From SIG459 sp045538735 (GTDB lineage Bacteria; Bacillota; Clostridia; Oscillospirales; Oscillospiraceae), in assembly GCA_045538735.1 (NCBI GenBank), contig JAZSRY010000015.1:1-27938 (forward strand): a stretch of DNA of 27,938 nucleotides, written 5' to 3'. Below are positions 6,318-14,394 of this stretch, in pieces. Position numbers and translations under genes: made by a program. Positions within the stretch are counted from its first letter, which is position 1; each line of letters begins with the position of its first letter. Below the pieces are notes generated by a model. That model had not been told where the DNA came from, searched no databases, and saw nothing but the letters and a program-made list of their open reading frames with translations.

Positions 6318-8038
6318 TAGAAGTCAAAGAGAACTTCCATCTCGACGGGGTTGATGTCGAAGACGGAGCCGGTGGCGGCGGAACGCTCGGTGAGGAAGAA
6401 CTCAGGCAGCTTGTCGTCCTCATCGGTGAAGCCGGCCAGCTTGTTGAAGGCACGCTCGGTGAGGAGGGTCTTAACACCGAGACCTGCGGTGACGCGGGTC
6501 AGGTCTACGGGCCCGCCGTAGAGACCGCTCATCATATCGGCTAGCAGATACATCTTGGGAACGATGTGGGAGAAGGCGAAGAGGCACATCATGCTGTCGG
6601 AGAAGCAGATGGCAACCTGCAGCTTGTTGGAGGCGTAGGCCTGAGCAACGCGGCCGGCGTCGTCAAAGGCGCGGCCCATGGTGAGAGCTGCGGTGTGGTC
6701 AGCACCCTGAGGGCAGGTGGCGTAGGTGATGCCGGTACCCTTGGTGTTGCGGGGATCATAGCCGGAGATGGCCTGATGCTTGACGGTGGGGATGCGCTTT
6801 GCACCCAGAGCAAGACCGACAGCCTCGCAGCCGTTACCGAGAACGGTGCCGAAGCCAACGCCGTCGCGGGCCTCTTCAAGGAGCTTGATAACGCCGTCAG
6901 CATCGCCCCATTCCAGCTTGCCTGCATCCATGGCAACGCCGCAGGCAGTGCCCATCTCGATGGTGTCAACGCCCATATCGTCACAGAGGCGGTCCATCAT
7001 GGCGATCTTATCCATATCGGTGATACGGCAGTTGGGTCCGAAGAGAGCGATGGTTTCATACTCAAAGCCGGAGGTAAGGTATTTTCCCTCCGCATCGTGA
7101 TATACATTGGAGCACTGGACAAGGCAGCCGGGCTGGCAGGCCTGCTTGTTGCAGCCGCCGCGGGCGGCCAGACGGCTCATAAATTCCTCAACGCCCAGCT
7201 TCTGATAGTCCTTGCTGAGCTTGCCGGAGAAGTTGTCAACGGGGAGAATGCCGGTGGCGCCGGTCTTCTCGATGGAGGAAACGGTACCAAAGTTGTGGAA
7301 GGGATCGGTCTTGGCGCAGCTAGCGACAAGGGCGTTCAGCTCCTTGGCAGCGGCCTTGTAGAGAGCCTCGTCGGCATACTCAACTTTGTAGGGAGTGGTG
7401 GGCTTTTCGATGACGAAGGCCTTCAGACCCTTGACGCCCATGAGGGCACCTACGCCGCCGCGAGCGGCAACACGGCTGGGATGGAGAGTTCCGAACTCGG
7501 TGATCTGGATGCTGGCGGCCTTGTAAAGACGCTCGCCGGCAGGACCGATGCAGGCAACGGCGATGTTGTCCCCATAACGCTGGCGCATAGCGTCAACAAC
7601 GGCGTATGTACCGGCAAAACGGAGGTCCTCTGCATCAACAAGCTCGGCCTTGCCTTCCTTGTCGATATGGAGATAACGGAGCTTGTCATCTGAAGGCAGA
7701 CCGTGTACGGTGACCATTCTCAGGCCCTGATCGGCCATGAGCTTGCCCATATATCCGCCGGAGCTGGCTTCCTTGATGCCGCCGGTGAGGGGGCTCTTGC
7801 AGCCAACGGAGATGCGGTGGGAGGTAGTAAAGTTGGTACCGGCAAGAACACCGGTGCAGAACATAAGAACATTCTGTTCGCCCATGGGATCGCACTTGGG
7901 GTTCATTTTTCCGGTCTTGACCAGATCCATGAAGTAGTTGGCGATAAGGGCACGACCGCCCAGCTGGAGGTACTGCTCGTCGTAGGGGAGCTTGGTGACA
8001 CTGGCATCGGCCATGTTAATAACAAGTTTAGACCACAT
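6317..8038 (-). CDS. Aldehyde:ferredoxin oxidoreductase (tungsten-pterin AOR family)
   Basis: The enzyme interconverts aldehydes and carboxylates using ferredoxin electrons; family members carry a bis-pterin tungsten (rarely molybdenum) centre and one 4Fe-4S cluster. Of 573 residues, the N-terminal domain 1-210 holds LGGRALIANYF and the pterin-contacting SPLTGGIKEASSGGYMG. Cys296, Cys301, Cys305 and Cys309 (GGCNKQACQPGCLVQCSN) plus Cys485 (DSMMC) are the cluster-ligand candidates; the spacing CxxxCxxxC differs from the CxxCxxxC of the Pyrococcus enzyme. GYDPRNTKGTGITYATCPQGADHTAA (426-451) is the second pterin-binding region. The ATG at 8038 is chosen because AAAGGAG lies 10 nt upstream; an in-frame ATG 17 codons earlier would run back into the dehydrogenase gene. 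Coupling to Fe-ADH suggests acid-aldehyde-alcohol conversion. Confidence 0.93.
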   Translation of the reverse strand: MWSKLVINMADASVTKLPYDEQYLQLGGRALIANYFMDLVKTGKMNPKCDPMGEQNVLMFCTGVLAGTNFTTSHRISVGCKSPLTGGIKEASSGGYMGKLMADQGLRMVTVHGLPSDDKLRYLHIDKEGKAELVDAEDLRFAGTYAVVDAMRQRYGDNIAVACIGPAGERLYKAASIQITEFGTLHPSRVAARGGVGALMGVKGLKAFVIEKPTTPYKVEYADEALYKAAAKELNALVASCAKTDPFHNFGTVSSIEKTGATGILPVDNFSGKLSKDYQKLGVEEFMSRLAARGGCNKQACQPGCLVQCSNVYHDAEGKYLTSGFEYETIALFGPNCRITDMDKIAMMDRLCDDMGVDTIEMGTACGVAMDAGKLEWGDADGVIKLLEEARDGVGFGTVLGNGCEAVGLALGAKRIPTVKHQAISGYDPRNTKGTGITYATCPQGADHTAALTMGRAFDDAGRVAQAYASNKLQVAICFSDSMMCLFAFSHIVPKMYLLADMMSGLYGGPVDLTRVTAGLGVKTLLTERAFNKLAGFTDEDDKLPEFFLTERSAATGSVFDINPVEMEVLFDF

Positions 8039-8054
8039 AATTTCTTTTCTCCTT

Positions 8055-9209
8055 TCAGGCGCTGTAGGCGCTGCGGAACATTTCCACAATGCGGCCTGCG
8101 GTGATGCGGTAGGGGATGAGAGCGAAGCCGCTGTCGGCAGTTACCATGGGAGCGATCTTCACAAGCTCTTCCAAAGGAATACCGTATTCCTCGATGTTGG
8201 GCATACCTACGCTCTTGATGAAGGCGCGGATGGCTTCCTTTGCGATGGCGCCAACTTCCTGCCAGCTTGCGTCCTCGGGAACATTAACGCCCATAGCCTC
8301 GCAGATCATTCTGACCTTGTGGGACTCGGTGCGGGCGGTGAACTCAATAACCTCGGGCAGACAGAAGGCGCAGGCCAGACCGTGGGGAACATGGAACACG
8401 GCGCCGATGCTGTGGCCGATGCTGTGGCCCAGATGGACCAGAGCGTTGGTGAAAGCCATACCTGCGAAGAAGCTGGCTTCCAGCATCTTCTCGCGTGCAT
8501 CAATGTTCTTGCCGTCGGCAACTGCAACGGGGAGCCACTTTACGATGGTTCTGATAGCGTCGCGGCTGAGAGCGTCGGAAAGGGGGTTGGCCTGACTGCC
8601 GGTGAGAGATTCAACAACATGTGCAAAAGCGTCCAGACCGGTCATAGCGGTGGCCTTGGGAGGCAGACCGATGGTGAGCTCGGGGTCGAGAATAGCCAGA
8701 GAACCTACGCAGACGGGAGAAACAACGCTGTCCTTCTTGCCCTGAGAAACGCAGGTGATAACGCACATATTGGTGGTTTCGGAGCCGGTGCCTGCGGTGG
8801 TGGGAACGAAGACCATGGGCAGACCGGGACGCAGATTCTTCTGCACACCGAAATACTGGCGGATGGGAGGGGGATTGTTGATGAGGACATTAACGCCCTT
8901 GGCGGTGTCCATGGGAGAGCCGCCGCCGATGGCGACGATAACATCGCAGCCGGCAGTGCGTGCCTCTTCGGCACAGGCCTCGACCATTTCGTCGGGGGGG
9001 TCGGAGGTGACCTTGTCAAAGCAGACGGTTTCGATGTTTGCCATATTCAGGTTTTCGATGATGGGACCGGCAATACCGAAGTCCATCATACCCTGGTCAA
9101 AAATAACGTAGGCCTTCTTGAAGCCCTTGGCGCGGAGGGTGATGCCGATGCGTTTGGAGGCTCCGGGTCCCATAATGGGAGGAACGAAGCATTCGTAGGA
9201 GGTGATCAT
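8055..9209 (-). CDS. Iron-containing (group III) alcohol dehydrogenase
   Basis: This NAD(P)-dependent dehydrogenase interconverts alcohols and aldehydes. At 384 residues it has the standard family length. The nucleotide motif GGGSPMDTAKG lies at 95-105. The four metal ligands fit the FucO pattern: Asp193 and His197 (LDAFAHVVE), His262 (HLGHSIGHSIG) and His276 (HVPHG). The start is placed at MITSYECF; the longer in-frame extension (to 9260) lacks a ribosome site, while AAAGGGA precedes 9209. It is the first gene of the operon, with AOR starting 16 nt after its stop. A promoter lies at 9275-9303. The likely substrate is the aldehyde made or used by AOR; its identity is not visible. Confidence 0.94.
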   Translation of the reverse strand: MITSYECFVPPIMGPGASKRIGITLRAKGFKKAYVIFDQGMMDFGIAGPIIENLNMANIETVCFDKVTSDPPDEMVEACAEEARTAGCDVIVAIGGGSPMDTAKGVNVLINNPPPIRQYFGVQKNLRPGLPMVFVPTTAGTGSETTNMCVITCVSQGKKDSVVSPVCVGSLAILDPELTIGLPPKATAMTGLDAFAHVVESLTGSQANPLSDALSRDAIRTIVKWLPVAVADGKNIDAREKMLEASFFAGMAFTNALVHLGHSIGHSIGAVFHVPHGLACAFCLPEVIEFTARTESHKVRMICEAMGVNVPEDASWQEVGAIAKEAIRAFIKSVGMPNIEEYGIPLEELVKIAPMVTADSGFALIPYRITAGRIVEMFRSAYSA

Positions 9210-9274
9210 AATACATCTGTCCCTTTCTGATGATTTGTTATAGGAGATGCGATAATGCATTTGCCTTCGAAAAT

Positions 9275-9303
9275 ATGATATAAGCTTTTACAGGTGTATT
9301 CAA
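9275..9303 (-). promoter_or_regulatory. Sigma-A promoter of the ADH-AOR-moaD operon
   Basis: TTGAAT (9298-9303) and TATCAT (9275-9280) with a 17-bp spacer on the minus strand predict a transcript start near 9268 and a leader of about 60 nt before the dehydrogenase start. Confidence 0.65.
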
Positions 9304-9442
9304 GGGATGAGGGAATCACGCTTATTTCTGTTTTTTATATCCTTCAGATGATTTGCATCAGCTTAGCAGGAACGGAAAAGGTTTTTGTCTGCACCGTGCG
9401 GACGGAAGAGAAGGAGAAAAAGTGTAAAATAAAACAGGTCCC

Positions 9443-9471
9443 TTGCCTTTACTAACAAAAAGTTATATAAT
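9443..9471 (+). promoter_or_regulatory. Sigma-A promoter of the LysR gene
   Basis: TTGCCT (9443-9448) and perfect TATAAT (9466-9471) with a 17-bp spacer predict a start near 9478 and a leader of about 100 nt. Confidence 0.7.
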
Positions 9472-9512
9472 GAAGTCAGGAACAGACAAAAATTCCCTTA
9501 AAATCCCAGCTT

Positions 9513-9543
9513 GGCGGTCTGAGATCCACAGCCGTCCTTTTTG
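9513..9543 (+). terminator. Possible leader terminator (attenuator) upstream of LysR
   Basis: Inside the LysR leader, ggcgg (9513-9517) pairs with ccgtc (9532-9536) and ctg with cag inside it, with one bulged T; a T-run (9538-9542) follows. The stem is short and contains a G-U, so termination would be partial. It could dampen LysR expression. Confidence 0.35.
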
Positions 9544-9577
9544 TATATAACTAAAACGAATAAGTGGTGATGAGAAA

Positions 9578-10480
9578 ATGAACATAGCTCAGATACGCTA
9601 TTTTGTAACAGCGGCCCAGCTCCAGAACCTATCCAAGGCCTCGGAGGCCCTTCATCTCAGCCAGCCGGCTCTTTCCAAAAGCATAGCCAAGCTGGAGGAG
9701 GAACTGGGAACAGAGCTATTTATAAGAAACGGTAAGCGCATAATCCTCAACGACCAGGGAAGGCGATTTCTGGAGAGCGCATGGGTGATACTTCGCCATG
9801 TGGACAACACCATGCTGGACCTGAGCGAGATGAGCATAGGCTCTGCCGCACGACTCTCCATTGGTATGTACCAGCCCGATGAGCGCGTCTCGGCCTGCAT
9901 TGCCCGTTTTGTGGCAAGCCACCCGGAAATTGAGGTGGACATGAACTGCTTCATAGACTCCGATGAGAAGCTGGATATCAACAAATACGATATGCTCCTT
10001 TATCCCGACGGAAACCGCTACGAGAAGTTCAGAGGCTTTTTCATGGGCAACGAGCCTTACCTGCTGGCCATGCCAACCGGCCATCCTCTCGCGGGAGAAA
10101 AAGTCATTGATCCGGCTGCACTGAAGGGTAAGCACTTTATATTTATGAGCCGCGATCAGCGTTACATAGAGGAACCCTATTACCTTTGCGCGGGACTGAA
10201 TCTGCGATTGAAGGCGCTGTACTTTACCAACGCGAGGGAACAGCACCGTCAGCTTATAGCCTCAAGAGTGGCTCTGGGCTTCGTGCCGGAAGGCTGCTCT
10301 GCCCAATACAGGAACGATGAGGGAATATGTCTGCGGCCTATTGGAGACGAGCGTTTTGCCAGACGTATTATGCTATGTTTCAAGAGAGAAAAATATCTGA
10401 CCCAGGCGGGCAGAGACTTTCAGGAATTTATGACCGCGGCTTTGCATCTTGGTCTTAAAAAAGAAGAAAAGTCAGAATAA
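9578..10480 (+). CDS. LysR-family transcriptional regulator, divergent from the AOR operon
   Basis: At 300 residues this is the normal LysR length. Residues 1-62 are the winged HTH (MNIAQIRYFVTAAQLQNLSKASEALHLSQPALSKSIAKLEEELGTELFIRN), with the SQPALSKSI recognition helix. Residues about 90-295 form the periplasmic-binding-protein-like effector domain. The gene diverges from the alcohol dehydrogenase/AOR operon across a shared promoter region, the usual layout for a LysR that senses a pathway metabolite. The start codon has only a weak ribosome site (GGTGATGAG), fitting low expression. A shared terminator separates it from the converging MATE gene. Effector unknown; a carboxylate or aromatic is plausible. 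Confidence 0.93.
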   Translation: MNIAQIRYFVTAAQLQNLSKASEALHLSQPALSKSIAKLEEELGTELFIRNGKRIILNDQGRRFLESAWVILRHVDNTMLDLSEMSIGSAARLSIGMYQPDERVSACIARFVASHPEIEVDMNCFIDSDEKLDINKYDMLLYPDGNRYEKFRGFFMGNEPYLLAMPTGHPLAGEKVIDPAALKGKHFIFMSRDQRYIEEPYYLCAGLNLRLKALYFTNAREQHRQLIASRVALGFVPEGCSAQYRNDEGICLRPIGDERFARRIMLCFKREKYLTQAGRDFQEFMTAALHLGLKKEEKSE

Positions 10481-10511
10481 AAAACCGAAGCCTCGAGGCT
10501 TCGGTTTTTTG
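10481..10511. terminator. Bidirectional terminator between LysR and MATE genes
   Basis: Perfect arms aaaaccgaagcctc / gaggcttcggtttt (10481-10494 and 10495-10508) form a near-loopless palindrome with T-runs on both strands, between convergent genes ending at 10480 and 10529. Confidence 0.93.
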
Positions 10512-10528
10512 CACTATTTTAACTTGTC

Positions 10529-11878
10529 TTAGCGCACCTGAACCCTTGGAGTCTTCCACTTGCCTGTGAGCAGGAAGATGATGCATATGGTGGAGGAGAC
10601 GATGGGACCCACGGTGTAGGAAATGCCAACGCCGTTGAAGCCCAGCATAAGGACCTGACTCAGTATCCATGCGGCGCTGTAGCGGGCCACAAAGGCGCTT
10701 ATAATGCCGCAGCACATGGTAAGGGGTGTATAGCCGGAGCCGGCGATAACACCGAACATGCAGAACATGAAGCTCTCCAGAACAAAGGAGATAGCCATTA
10801 TCTTGAGATATTCTATACCGGCAGCTGCAACCTCGGCATCCGAGGTGAAAATGCGGAAAGCCTGGGTGGGGAATATGAAGCAAAGAGCATACACCACAAG
10901 GCTGATGACTCCGGCGAATATCATGCCCGTCCACATGCCCTTCATAACCCGTTTGGGCTCCTTTGCGGCCAGATTCTGGGCGGTGAGGGCCATAAGACCG
11001 GTCATCATACCCTGAGCGGGGAGATTTGCCAGAGTCTGGATTTTAGCTGCTGCACCGGCTGCTGCGGAGGCGTTAACACCGTAGAGGTTTACAAGGCCGC
11101 TGAGGAAAACGAAGGAGGAGCTGGCGAAAAGGAACTGGATGGACTGGGGCAAACCTATCTTAACCACAAGGGCGAGATACTGCCTATTGATGCGGAAGGA
11201 AGAGGGCTTGAAATCGAAGAACTTGGTCTTGAACTTTATGTAGAGAGCGATGAGCAGCATGCTGAGGAACTGGCAGCTGACGGTGGCGATGGCTGCGCCT
11301 GCAACTCCAAGGGGGATAACGGCTATGAGGAGTATATCCAGAATGGCGTTGAGCACCACAGTGACGATGACGATAATCATCGGGGTGGTGGAGTTGCCGA
11401 TACCGCGGAGCATAGCGCCCATGCAGTTGTAGGCATATACAAATATGGTGCCTATCATGCAGATGAGGAAATACTGCACAGCCTGTTCAAAAGCCACGTC
11501 GGGGGTGTTAATGACTCTGAGGATGGGGCGGGCCAGAAGCATGAGGGCCACGGTGAGTATGATGGAAACGATGGCAAAGAAGCTCAAAAGCGTGCCAACA
11601 AGGCGGGGGATCTCCTTATGTTCGCCCTTGCCGAAAAGCTGGGCGGAAATTACGGTGCCTCCGTTGGAAAGACCGTGAGCCAAGACCATAACAACGGCGG
11701 TAATCTGGGCACCCATGCTGACGGCAGACATACCGGAAGAGCCGATATACTGGCCCACCACAACCATGTCTACGATGCCGTAGATGGCCTGAATGAGATT
11801 GGCGAGAATAATGGGAGCGGAAAAGCTTATAAGCCGCTTACCGGCGCTTCCCGTTACAAGACTTGTGTTGGACTCCAT
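10529..11878 (-). CDS. MATE-family multidrug/organic compound exporter (copy 1)
   Basis: This 449-residue polytopic protein has the two-fold MATE repeat of 12 helices. Typical motifs include the opening SAPIILANLIQAIYGIVDMVVVGQYIG, GTVISAQLFGKGEHKEI in the first loop, GIGNSTTPMIIVIVTVVLNAILDILLI in the middle and GLMALTAQNLAAKEPKRVMKGM in the second half. MATE pumps export organic cations, aromatics or drugs with sodium or proton antiport. GGAGG lies 8 nt before the ATG and a promoter with a perfect TTGACA lies at 11910-11938. It sits between the AOR operon's regulator and the chalcone isomerase operon, with its own promoter and terminator. Export of aromatic metabolites is an inference from context. 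Confidence 0.94.
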   Translation of the reverse strand: MESNTSLVTGSAGKRLISFSAPIILANLIQAIYGIVDMVVVGQYIGSSGMSAVSMGAQITAVVMVLAHGLSNGGTVISAQLFGKGEHKEIPRLVGTLLSFFAIVSIILTVALMLLARPILRVINTPDVAFEQAVQYFLICMIGTIFVYAYNCMGAMLRGIGNSTTPMIIVIVTVVLNAILDILLIAVIPLGVAGAAIATVSCQFLSMLLIALYIKFKTKFFDFKPSSFRINRQYLALVVKIGLPQSIQFLFASSSFVFLSGLVNLYGVNASAAAGAAAKIQTLANLPAQGMMTGLMALTAQNLAAKEPKRVMKGMWTGMIFAGVISLVVYALCFIFPTQAFRIFTSDAEVAAAGIEYLKIMAISFVLESFMFCMFGVIAGSGYTPLTMCCGIISAFVARYSAAWILSQVLMLGFNGVGISYTVGPIVSSTICIIFLLTGKWKTPRVQVR

Positions 11879-11909
11879 TTAATTTGCCTCCGAGATATTT
11901 GTTGTGTTA

Positions 11910-11938
11910 AGTATGAAGCCTTAGGCGTGATTTGTCAA
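11910..11938 (-). promoter_or_regulatory. Sigma-A promoter of MATE copy 1
   Basis: On the minus strand a perfect TTGACA (11933-11938) and CATACT (11910-11915) are separated by 17 bp, 31 bp before the start codon. Confidence 0.65.
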
Positions 11939-11960
11939 CGGATTATCCCGAATAATGACA

Positions 11961-11995
11961 AAAGGCATCTGCGCTGAAAGCACAGATGCCTTTTT
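11961..11995 (-). terminator. Terminator of the chalcone isomerase operon
   Basis: Arms aaaggcatctg (11961-11971) and cagatgccttt (11983-11993) pair perfectly around an 11-nt loop. The site lies 11 bp beyond the propeller gene's stop. Both strands have a T-run, weaker on the minus strand. Confidence 0.85.
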
Positions 11996-12005
11996 GGTGT
12001 TGAAT

Positions 12006-13361
12006 TTAGTCTTCCTTCATGCGGAGAATGTACATGCCGTCGTGCCAGGTGTCCATGTAGATGTAGCCGCGGTCATCAACAACCACGTCCTCGGTGGTGG
12101 CAATCATGGGACCGGGTACGGGAACCTTGAAGAGCAGCTTCTCGGGGTTGGGGGGAATGAAGTATGCCAGCTCCTTGATATAGTAGGGGTCGGATACGTC
12201 ATAAACGCGCATACCTGCATGGAAGTAGCAGCAGTATACACGGTTGGGGTTATCCTCAAGCCAGCTCTTGCCCATAGGCTCATGGACATTGTGGGGGCCG
12301 AAGGGGCCGGGAGCGCCTATGCCGCAGTCATTGAAGTTGGGATAGGGGAAGTCGGCGGGAACTTCGGGATAGGGGAATTCCGCAACCAGAGTGGGATCGG
12401 CGGGATTGGAAACGTCAATCATGTGCAGGTTGTTCATGGGCTGTGCGCCGGAAGCGAGAACCTTTTCTCTGGTGAAAAAGGGGAAACGCTCGCCCTCGTT
12501 GGTGAGGACTGCAAAATTGCGTCCGGTGAGGGGGAGGTAGGTGTGGCAGCGTGCGCCGCAGAGCTTGCCTGCGAAGGGGGGCTGCATCATCAGCTGGCTG
12601 ATGAGCTTGGGGCGTGTGGGCTCGGAGATATCGAGAATGATACCGCCGCCGCCGAAGTAGCCCAGATACAGCTCGTTGGGTCTGTCTGCGGAGATGGTGC
12701 AGGCATGGCACATTGCCCAGTCCTTCTCAGCTGCATGACCTACGGGATAGGTGCCCTCGATCATGCCGTCCTTGAACTGCTGGGGCATAAACCAGCGACC
12801 GCACTCGAAGGGAGCGGTGGGGTCGGAGATGTCCAGAATGCGGACGATGAAGCCCACATAGCCGGGGCACTCGGCAGGCATATAGACATACTTGCCGCCG
12901 TTATAAGCAAAGCGATGAACGCCCATGCCGTTGGGGACACCGGTATCCCAGTGGCTGAGAAGCTTGGGATGGATGGGGTCTTCCTTCAGGTCATAAATCT
13001 GGAGGCCGCCCAGAGCGGGGTCGCCGGGATTGATGCCGTGGAGGAAGGGAACGCCGCCGCCCAGAGCCACGATGAGGAGGCCATCGGCTACCTGAATTTT
13101 GGGAGTGGACTGAGCGAAATAAATTTTGGGATCACTTACCTCAATATAGTTGAGGACGGTGGGGTTGGTAGGGTCGGTGACATCCAGAACATTGACTCCG
13201 GCACCCTTGAAGGAGCCGCAGTACATATAGTACTTGTCACCGGTTTTATAAAGGGCCATCTGGAAGGCATTGATGCCGTTAAGATCGGAGAAACCGACCA
13301 CTTCCATATTCTTTATATAGCCCGTGTTGGTCTCGCTTTTAGCGTAAAAAGGAACAGACAT
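12006..13361 (-). CDS. LVIVD-repeat beta-propeller protein with conserved histidines; function unknown
   Basis: Six copies of an LVIVD-type blade motif ([LVI]xDxxxPxxP) are visible in 451 residues: 58-70, 122-135, 175-187, 242-254, 314-326 and 386-398, plus a last strand at 443-448, giving about seven blades. There is no signal peptide or membrane segment, so it is cytoplasmic. Histidines recur near blade starts: His149 (GVHRF), His219 (CHACT), His273 (RCHTYLP), His357/His360 (GPHNVHEP), His381 (YFHAG) and His440 (TWHDG). Such a set could bind a metal on the propeller axis, as in selenium-binding-protein/methanethiol oxidase and carotenoid oxygenases; this is inference. The start MSVPFY is set by GGAG 9 nt upstream. 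It begins 14 nt after the flavoprotein stop and is last in the chalcone isomerase operon. Confidence 0.82.
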   Translation of the reverse strand: MSVPFYAKSETNTGYIKNMEVVGFSDLNGINAFQMALYKTGDKYYMYCGSFKGAGVNVLDVTDPTNPTVLNYIEVSDPKIYFAQSTPKIQVADGLLIVALGGGVPFLHGINPGDPALGGLQIYDLKEDPIHPKLLSHWDTGVPNGMGVHRFAYNGGKYVYMPAECPGYVGFIVRILDISDPTAPFECGRWFMPQQFKDGMIEGTYPVGHAAEKDWAMCHACTISADRPNELYLGYFGGGGIILDISEPTRPKLISQLMMQPPFAGKLCGARCHTYLPLTGRNFAVLTNEGERFPFFTREKVLASGAQPMNNLHMIDVSNPADPTLVAEFPYPEVPADFPYPNFNDCGIGAPGPFGPHNVHEPMGKSWLEDNPNRVYCCYFHAGMRVYDVSDPYYIKELAYFIPPNPEKLLFKVPVPGPMIATTEDVVVDDRGYIYMDTWHDGMYILRMKED

Positions 13362-13375
13362 AATTTTTTCTCCAA

Positions 13376-14365
13376 TCAAGCCTTGCTGGGAGGAGTGGTG
13401 GGCTCGCATACTGCGGTGTAGTGAGCCTTGCGTGCCTGGAATTCGGGATCCTTATAGAGGTTCATCAGGCGGCTTTCGTTTTCAAAGATGTCCTTGCCGT
13501 GGGCAGCTTTGCCGGAAATAAGGTCATGGCAGTGCCAGATCTGGCCAACGGGGCCAAGGTTTTCGTCGTTGACAAGCTTCATGGCGCCGTCGATAACTTC
13601 AAGATGGCCTTCCAGACCGCAGAGCTCGCAAACAGCGTGGTTGGTGCCGGGGAAGATATAGAAGTTGTTGCCGTGGCAGTGGGGGCATGCGCCGTCAACG
13701 CCCTTCCAGAGGTCGATATCCTCGGAGCCGGGAACCATTACATGGTTGTCGATGAGGAACTGAGCGGCCTCAACCAGATTGCGGCCGATTTCCTTCATGC
13801 GCTCGATCTTGTCATCATGCATGATAACATCCTTGGACCAGGACCAGAATTCGTTGTTAACAACCTTCCAGCCGGGGGACATAGCCAGCATGGCGTGGTC
13901 GGTCTCGGTGCGGCAGGCCCAGTCGGAGCCACCGATGCCAACGAAGGAAATTGCCTTCTGCTGGAACAGACGGGGATTGAGGCCTTCCTTGCCCTGCTCC
14001 TTCAGCTTGCCGTCCAGCATGAGCAGCATGCCGGTGTCATGGCCGGGACCCATACGGTCGGTGATGGAGTGGAAGAGACCGGTGCCGCCGGATTCGAAGA
14101 TGGGGTCAACGACCAGAACGCCGTCAGCCTCAATCATCTTCTCATAGAGGGTGTTGAAGTCGTCCTTGCGGGTGCAGATCATGCCTTTGCCCATAACAAG
14201 ACCGCGGGAGCAGGCAACGCAGCCGCTGCAGTATTCAATATTCCAGTCCATCAGATGGATGAACTCGATTTCAGCGCCCATTTCCTTTGCTGCTTCAAGA
14301 CCAACGCGGCACATGGTGTCGTTATTTCCGTTTTTGGTGCCGAGAGAGATACCAAGAATTTTCAT
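13376..14365 (-). CDS. Flavodoxin-fold FMN reductase with zinc ribbon; candidate flavone reductase
   Basis: Residues 1-210 are an NADPH-dependent FMN-reductase/flavodoxin domain (MKILGISLGTKNGNNDTM flavin loop; VVDPIFESGGTG). Cys46, Cys49, Cys52 and Cys64 resemble the cysteine cluster of iron-sulfur flavoproteins, with a longer last gap. An extra C-terminal domain holds a zinc-ribbon pair, CPHC (227-230) and CELC (246-249). The 329-residue length is well above simple FMN reductases. It follows chalcone isomerase by 29 bp and overlaps regulation with the propeller gene. Because chalcone isomerase acts right after flavone/flavonol reduction in gut anaerobes, this is a candidate for the ene-reductase that makes flavanones, like the FLR enzyme reported from Flavonifractor plautii. 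That link rests on context and memory, not alignment. Confidence 0.75.
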   Translation of the reverse strand: MKILGISLGTKNGNNDTMCRVGLEAAKEMGAEIEFIHLMDWNIEYCSGCVACSRGLVMGKGMICTRKDDFNTLYEKMIEADGVLVVDPIFESGGTGLFHSITDRMGPGHDTGMLLMLDGKLKEQGKEGLNPRLFQQKAISFVGIGGSDWACRTETDHAMLAMSPGWKVVNNEFWSWSKDVIMHDDKIERMKEIGRNLVEAAQFLIDNHVMVPGSEDIDLWKGVDGACPHCHGNNFYIFPGTNHAVCELCGLEGHLEVIDGAMKLVNDENLGPVGQIWHCHDLISGKAAHGKDIFENESRLMNLYKDPEFQARKAHYTAVCEPTTPPSKA

Positions 14366-14394
14366 TTAATTTTCCTCCAATTATGTTTTGAATT

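Larger units (their letters stand above)
9210..9577. promoter_or_regulatory. Divergent control region between the ADH-AOR operon and its LysR gene
   Basis: This 368-bp gene-free stretch holds back-to-back sigma-A promoters. Minus strand: TTGAAT (9298-9303), 17 bp, TATCAT (9275-9280). Plus strand: TTGCCT (9443-9448), 17 bp, TATAAT (9466-9471). Between them an imperfect dyad, GTCTGCAC / GTGCGGAC (9387-9403), is a possible operator, consistent with a LysR protein controlling the divergent operon and itself. No coding potential was seen. Confidence 0.7.

Noticed and set aside
7992..9230. Plus-strand frame of 412 codons opposite the alcohol dehydrogenase
   Set aside because: Antisense shadow; the minus-strand protein has all four metal ligands and the GGGSPMD motif.
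11955..13421. Plus-strand frame of 488 codons opposite the propeller gene
   Set aside because: It runs through a terminator, is compositionally odd and shows no motif; the minus strand has seven regular blade repeats.
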